A stretch of DNA of 35,678 nucleotides from Streptomyces ureilyticus (GTDB lineage Bacteria > Actinomycetota > Actinomycetes > Streptomycetales > Streptomycetaceae). The stretch is taken from the NCBI RefSeq assembly GCF_011045025.1, contig NZ_JAAKZX010000092.1, positions 1 to 35,678 of the forward strand, given 5' to 3'. The stretch's first letter is position 1. Each line of letters opens with the position of its first letter. The notes under the pieces are model-generated. The model made no database searches. It saw only the letters and a program-made list of their open reading frames with translations, and was not told the origin of the DNA. Below are positions 31,299 to 35,678 of the stretch, piece by piece. Both the position numbers and the translations under genes were made by a program.

Positions 31299-31321
31299 GT
31301 GGGTTGGTTCTTCCAACCCAC
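31299..31321. promoter_or_regulatory. Palindromic operator between hxlR-type gene and thiolase
   Basis: GTGGGTTGG, spacer TTCTT, CCAACCCAC is a perfect 9-bp inverted repeat. It lies in the divergent promoter region, 18 bp upstream of the regulator ATG. It overlaps the spacer before a possible -10 box TAGGTT (31323-31328) for the thiolase. It fits binding of an HxlR dimer. Confidence 0.6.
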
Positions 31322-31386
31322 TAGGTTACTGTGGAGTCACTTAGCGAGTTTGGAAAGCGAACTCATCGACTCGGAGGGGTCAGACC

Positions 31387-32556
<1,170 letters not shown>

Positions 32557-32579
32557 GCGGCCTCTCTCAACCGGCTCTC

Positions 32580-33368
32580 TCAGCGTCCGCGCACATGGTG
32601 ACGCTTGCGCCAGGCGATGGTCGCTCCCACCAGGGCCGGGAGGGCGATGCAGGCCATGGCGATCAGGAAGGCGGGGGACGTCGGGGTCGAGGCGCGGGCG
32701 CCGGCGACGGCGTAGGCCGCGGTGTTCGGGATCGAGCCGAGGCCCGTGGCGAGGAGAAAGGGGAAATAGCCCATACGGGAGACGGACGCGCAGTAGTTCG
32801 CCGCCCAGAACGGCACCCCGGGGAAGAGCCGCGCGACCATCATCGAGCGGAAGCCGTGTTGGCTGAGCTGGCCGTCGGCCAGCTTCAGCCAGCGTCCGCG
32901 CAGCAGAGGCCGCAGCGCGTCCTGCCCGAGCATCCGGCCGAGCCCGAACGCGATGCCCGCCCCCAGTACCGTGCCGCTCAGCGCGGCCCCGAGCCCCAGC
33001 TGCGAGCCGAAGAGGGCGCCCGCCGCGAGATTGAGGAGCGGTCGGGGCACGAAGGCGACCGTGCACAGCCCGTACGCCACCGCGAACACCACGGCCGCCG
33101 CGGCACCGTTCAGCTGTGGCGGCCAGCCGTCGGCCAGCAGCTTCTGCGGCTGGAAGAGCAGCACGGTCGCGGCCGCGGCCATCAGCAGCGTCACGAGCAG
33201 GGACAGCCGGGACCACGGCGAGAGCAGCGCTCTCGTGCAGCGCGCGGCAAGACCCGTGGGCGCGGCGGCGAACTCGGGGGCGGCGAACTCGGCGGAACCG
33301 AGCTCCGTGGCGACGGCCGGGGGAGCGGCCGTCGCGGTGCCCCCAGAGCGGGTGGTGGCATCGAGCAT
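32580..33368 (-). CDS. TVP38/TMEM64 (SNARE-associated/DedA-like) membrane protein
   Basis: The 262-residue protein has an Ala/Pro/Thr-rich cytoplasmic N-terminus of about 45 residues, then about six hydrophobic segments. The VTT-domain signature is clear: FVPRPLLNLAAGALFGSQLGLGAALSGTVLGAGIAFGLGRMLGQDALRP ... MMVARLFPGVPFWAANYCASVSRMGYFPFLLATGLGSIPNTAAYAVAG, including the conserved 'R..P..P....Ny..g...' and 'G..P' elements. Members act in lipid scrambling or membrane homeostasis; the precise role here is unknown. The start codon at 33366-33368 is near the divergent promoter of the repair gene. Confidence 0.9.
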   Translation of the reverse strand: MLDATTRSGGTATAAPPAVATELGSAEFAAPEFAAAPTGLAARCTRALLSPWSRLSLLVTLLMAAAATVLLFQPQKLLADGWPPQLNGAAAAVVFAVAYGLCTVAFVPRPLLNLAAGALFGSQLGLGAALSGTVLGAGIAFGLGRMLGQDALRPLLRGRWLKLADGQLSQHGFRSMMVARLFPGVPFWAANYCASVSRMGYFPFLLATGLGSIPNTAAYAVAGARASTPTSPAFLIAMACIALPALVGATIAWRKRHHVRGR

Positions 33369-33381
33369 CCGGCGACACTAA

Positions 33382-33410
33382 CTGACCGACATGTGTGATC
33401 GCCGTATGGT
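33382..33410 (+). promoter_or_regulatory. Promoter of a leaderless transcript
   Basis: CTGACC (33382-33387), a 17-bp spacer and TATGGT (33405-33410). The expected transcription start falls at 33417-33418, coinciding with the ATG at 33418, and there is no ribosome binding site, so a leaderless mRNA is likely. Confidence 0.5.
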
Positions 33411-33417
33411 TCGTCTC

Positions 33418-34152
33418 ATGGGCGTCACAGCTACCGGAACGTCAGACGGCGGTTTGGAGCCGCCACGCAGCGCCGTCGCGGACACTCTGCTGGAGCGGCT
33501 CACATCCACCTACGCGGCGGAGGCCGATCCGGAACGGGCCGAGTCGCTGCGCGCGTACATGAAGGACATCGCGCCCTTTCTCGGCCTGACCACGCCGGAT
33601 CGCCGCGCGCTCTCCCGCACCGTGCTGGCAGGCACACCCCGCCCCGACGAGGCGGACTGCACGGCGGTGGCGCTCCGCTGCTGGCGTCTGCCGCAACGCG
33701 AGTACCACTACTTCGCAGTCGACTATCTGCGCCGCCATGTGACGCGTCTCTCGTCCGGCTTCCTGCCGGTGGCACGCCATCTCGTCTCCACGGTCCCCTG
33801 GTGGGACACCGTCGACCTGCTCGCCTGCCACGTGGTGGGAGGCCTGGTGACCGCCGACCCGAAGCTGCGTGCCGACATGGACGCGTGGATCGAGGACGAC
33901 GACCTGTGGGTCGCCCGCACGGCCCTCCTCCACCAGCTCCGCTACAAGGACGCCACCGACACCGAACGCCTCTTCGCGTACTGCGCCCGCCAGTCCGGGC
34001 ACCCCGACTTCTTCATCCGCAAGGCGATCGGCTGGTGCCTGCGCGAGTACGCCAAGACGGATCCGGCGGCCGTACGGGCCTTCGTCGCCCGCGAGAAGGG
34101 TCGGCTCTCGCCGCTGTCGGTGCGCGAGGCACTCAGGAACATCGGTCCCTGA
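33418..34152 (+). CDS. DNA alkylation repair protein (AlkD-like)
   Basis: The 244-residue, wholly helical HEAT-repeat protein matches AlkD-type DNA glycosylases, which excise alkylated purines. Conserved segments are REYHYFAVDYLRRHVTRL, STVPWWDTVDLLACHVVGGLV, DDLWVARTALLHQLRYKDATD, and FFIRKAIGWCLREYAKTDPAAVRAFV. A longer frame starts at 33391, but the ATG at 33418 coincides with the predicted transcription start. Acting alone in the cytosol on DNA, it needs no partner. It is divergent from the TVP38 gene. Confidence 0.9.
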   Translation: MGVTATGTSDGGLEPPRSAVADTLLERLTSTYAAEADPERAESLRAYMKDIAPFLGLTTPDRRALSRTVLAGTPRPDEADCTAVALRCWRLPQREYHYFAVDYLRRHVTRLSSGFLPVARHLVSTVPWWDTVDLLACHVVGGLVTADPKLRADMDAWIEDDDLWVARTALLHQLRYKDATDTERLFAYCARQSGHPDFFIRKAIGWCLREYAKTDPAAVRAFVAREKGRLSPLSVREALRNIGP

Positions 34153-34250
34153 CGGACCAGCAGAACCACCGGTGAGCCCCCGGCTCACGTCCGTCTCCCG
34201 GCCGCCGAAAATCATTCGACGTGGGCTGATACGTCAGCAATGATCTCCCC

Positions 34251-34352
34251 ATGTTCCGGCACGCCTTCCTCCTCGCAGCATCCGCACTCGCGGATGCCCC
34301 GAAGGCTGCCGTCGTGACCACAGTGGCCGCCGTCGACGGCGCCCGAAGCTGA
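34251..34352 (+). CDS. Possible 33-residue small protein upstream of tuf3
   Basis: ATG 34251 to TGA 34350-34352 encodes MFRHAFLLAASALADAPKAA and 13 more residues, starting like a proline dehydrogenase N-terminus or a short hydrophobic peptide. There is no ribosome binding site, and it contains an 8-bp hairpin (GCATCCGC-GCGGATGC, 34278-34297). It may be a small protein, a gene remnant or chance. Confidence 0.25.
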   Translation: MFRHAFLLAASALADAPKAAVVTTVAAVDGARS

Positions 34353-34393
34353 CCCTCTCCGGATCGTCCGGCGGACCCCGCAGGGGGAGGGTC
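34351..34393 (+). promoter_or_regulatory. Structured leader RNA element upstream of tuf3
   Basis: GACCCTCTCC (34351-34360) pairs with GGGGAGGGTC (34384-34393) through ten pairs, one being G-U; the interior holds a second stem GTCC-GGC-GGAC (34366-34376). It ends 83 nt before the tuf3 ATG. It could be a terminator of upstream transcription or a regulatory element of the tuf3 5' leader. Otherwise the 324 bp between 34153 and 34476 appear non-coding. Confidence 0.4.
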
Positions 34394-34476
34394 GGCAAGT
34401 TCCTTGGGGTCCCCGTCCCGGCCCGTTCGCGCCGGGACCATCACTCGGTTCCACTGAGAGGCTTCGAGGTATCGCC

Positions 34477-35658
34477 ATGTCCAAAACGGCTTACGTCCGC
34501 ACGAAACCGCATCTGAACATCGGCACGATGGGCCATGTCGACCACGGCAAGACCACCCTGACCGCCGCCATCACCAAGGTCCTCGCCGAGCGCGGCTCCG
34601 GCACCTTCATTCCGTTCGACCGGATCGACCGGGCGCCGGAGGAGGCCGCGCGCGGCATCACCATCAACATCGCGCACGTCGAGTACGAGACCGACACCCG
34701 GCACTACGCGCACGTCGACATGCCGGGCCACGCCGACTACGTCAAGAACATGGTCACCGGGGCCGCGCAACTCGACGGCGCGATCCTCGTCGTCTCCGCG
34801 CTCGACGGGATCATGCCGCAGACCGCCGAGCATGTGCTGCTCGCCCGCCAGGTGGGCGTCGACCACATCGTCGTCGCCCTCAACAAGGCCGACGCCGTCG
34901 CCGACGGCGAGGACGCTGTGCTCACCGACCTCGTCGAGCTGGAGGTGCGCGAGCTGCTCTCCGCGCACGGTTACGGTGGCGACTCCGTACCGGTCGTACG
35001 GGTCTCCGGGCTCAAGGCCCTTGAGGGGGACGCTCGTTGGACCGCGGCGATCGACGCGCTGCTCGACGCCGTGGACACGTACGTCCCGATGCCCGAGCGG
35101 TATCTCGATGCGCCGTTTCTGTTGCCCGTCGAGAACGTGCTCACCATCACCGGTCGTGGCACGGTCGTGACGGGTGCGGTCGAGCGGGGCACGATTCACG
35201 TGGGTGACCGTGTTGAAGTGCTCGGTGCTTCCGTGGACACCGTCGTCACCGGGCTGGAGACCTTCGGCAAGCCGATGGAGGAGGCGCAGGCCGGGGACAA
35301 CGTGGCGTTGCTGCTGCGTGGTGTGGCGCGGGACGCGGTGCGGCGTGGGCATATCGTCGCGGCGCCCGGCAGCGTCGTACCCAGTCGCCGCTTCTCGGCA
35401 CAGGTGTACGTCCTGTCGACGCGCGAGGGCGGGCGTACGACGCCGGTGTCCAGCGGCTACCGGCCGCAGTTCTACATCCGCACCGCGGACGTGGTCGGCG
35501 ACGTCGACCTCGGCGAGCGGGCTGTTGCGCGGCCCGGTGAGACCGTCTCGATGACGGTCTCTTTGGGCCGGGACGTGCCGCTTGAGCCGGGGCTCGGCTT
35601 TGCGATCCGCGAAGGCGGGCGGACGGTCGGTGCGGGGACGGTGACGTCGGTCGGCTGA
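34477..35658 (+). CDS. tuf3: Divergent third elongation factor Tu (EF-Tu3)
   Basis: The 393-residue protein delivers aminoacyl-tRNA to the ribosome with GTP. The G-domain motifs are intact: GHVDHGKTT (19-27), RGITINIAHVEYET, DMPGHADY (81-88; the usual Cys of DCPGH is Met82, with catalytic His85 kept), LNKAD and the G5 region. Domains II and III include RGTVVTGAVERGTI and AIREGGRTVGAGTV. Compared with the major Streptomyces EF-Tu1 it diverges widely (for example the FIPFDRIDRAPEEAARG loop and FETGFGKP region), which is the hallmark of tuf3, a non-essential stress- or stringent-response-linked copy. GAGG lies 7 nt before the ATG. It is not next to fusA, unlike tuf1. Confidence 0.93.
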   Translation: MSKTAYVRTKPHLNIGTMGHVDHGKTTLTAAITKVLAERGSGTFIPFDRIDRAPEEAARGITINIAHVEYETDTRHYAHVDMPGHADYVKNMVTGAAQLDGAILVVSALDGIMPQTAEHVLLARQVGVDHIVVALNKADAVADGEDAVLTDLVELEVRELLSAHGYGGDSVPVVRVSGLKALEGDARWTAAIDALLDAVDTYVPMPERYLDAPFLLPVENVLTITGRGTVVTGAVERGTIHVGDRVEVLGASVDTVVTGLETFGKPMEEAQAGDNVALLLRGVARDAVRRGHIVAAPGSVVPSRRFSAQVYVLSTREGGRTTPVSSGYRPQFYIRTADVVGDVDLGERAVARPGETVSMTVSLGRDVPLEPGLGFAIREGGRTVGAGTVTSVG

Positions 35659-35678
35659 CCGTGTGGGTGGGCTGGGGG

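Overview
The window is very GC-rich, uses GC-ending codons throughout, and carries several Streptomyces hallmarks: a divergent third elongation factor Tu (tuf3 type), a ubiquitous Streptomyces intergenic repeat (4461-4515), GTG starts, AGGAGG-type ribosome binding sites, leaderless genes, and actinobacterial IS1380, IS1634-like and integrase-core transposases. It reads as a chromosomal arm segment of Streptomyces or a close relative: a conserved block on the right and a patchwork of accessory DNA in the rest.

Layout. (a) 1-3015: 3' part of a large secreted BNR_4-type polysaccharide-active protein with a nearly identical tandem domain duplication, then a decayed AbfB (CBM42) remnant. (b) 3222-5746: PucR-like regulator and an HSL-family alpha/beta hydrolase, both on the minus strand, with strong hairpins and palindromes between and around them. 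(c) 5747-16410: a probable catabolic transposon-like block. An intact IS1380-family element and a degenerate copy in the same orientation bracket a LuxR-type regulator, an APC permease, both subunits of an N,N-dimethylformamidase-type amidohydrolase and an aldehyde dehydrogenase. (d) 16617-26634: integrative-element and defence region: MerR-type excisionase, frameshifted tyrosine integrase, serine-recombinase fragment, broken integrase-core transposase, Phd/RelE-type toxin-antitoxin pair, a two-gene CBASS anti-phage operon (SLATT 2TM effector plus CD-NTase fused to an AGS-C sensor domain), a zinc-ribbon protein of unknown role, transposase and MazG-like remnants, and four 11-bp tandem repeats at the right edge. 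(e) 26700-35658: conserved chromosomal genes: uppP, a LacI-operator-type operon (Gfo/Idh/MocA oxidoreductase, PmoA-like protein, cupin), a frameshifted HxlR regulator divergent from a thiolase, a TVP38/DedA membrane protein, an AlkD-like repair protein and tuf3.

Two systems stand out. The CBASS operon is predicted to make a cyclic oligonucleotide on phage infection and so activate a membrane-disrupting 2TM effector. The dimethylformamidase cassette should import an amide or amine compound, hydrolyse a formamide to amine plus formate, and oxidise an aldehyde; it has its own regulator and two possible translationally coupled leader peptides. A recurrent feature is the number of genes broken by single small indels or TAC-to-TAA nonsense changes. 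That means either real decay of an accessory region or residual assembly error, and it affects how the pseudogene calls should be read.
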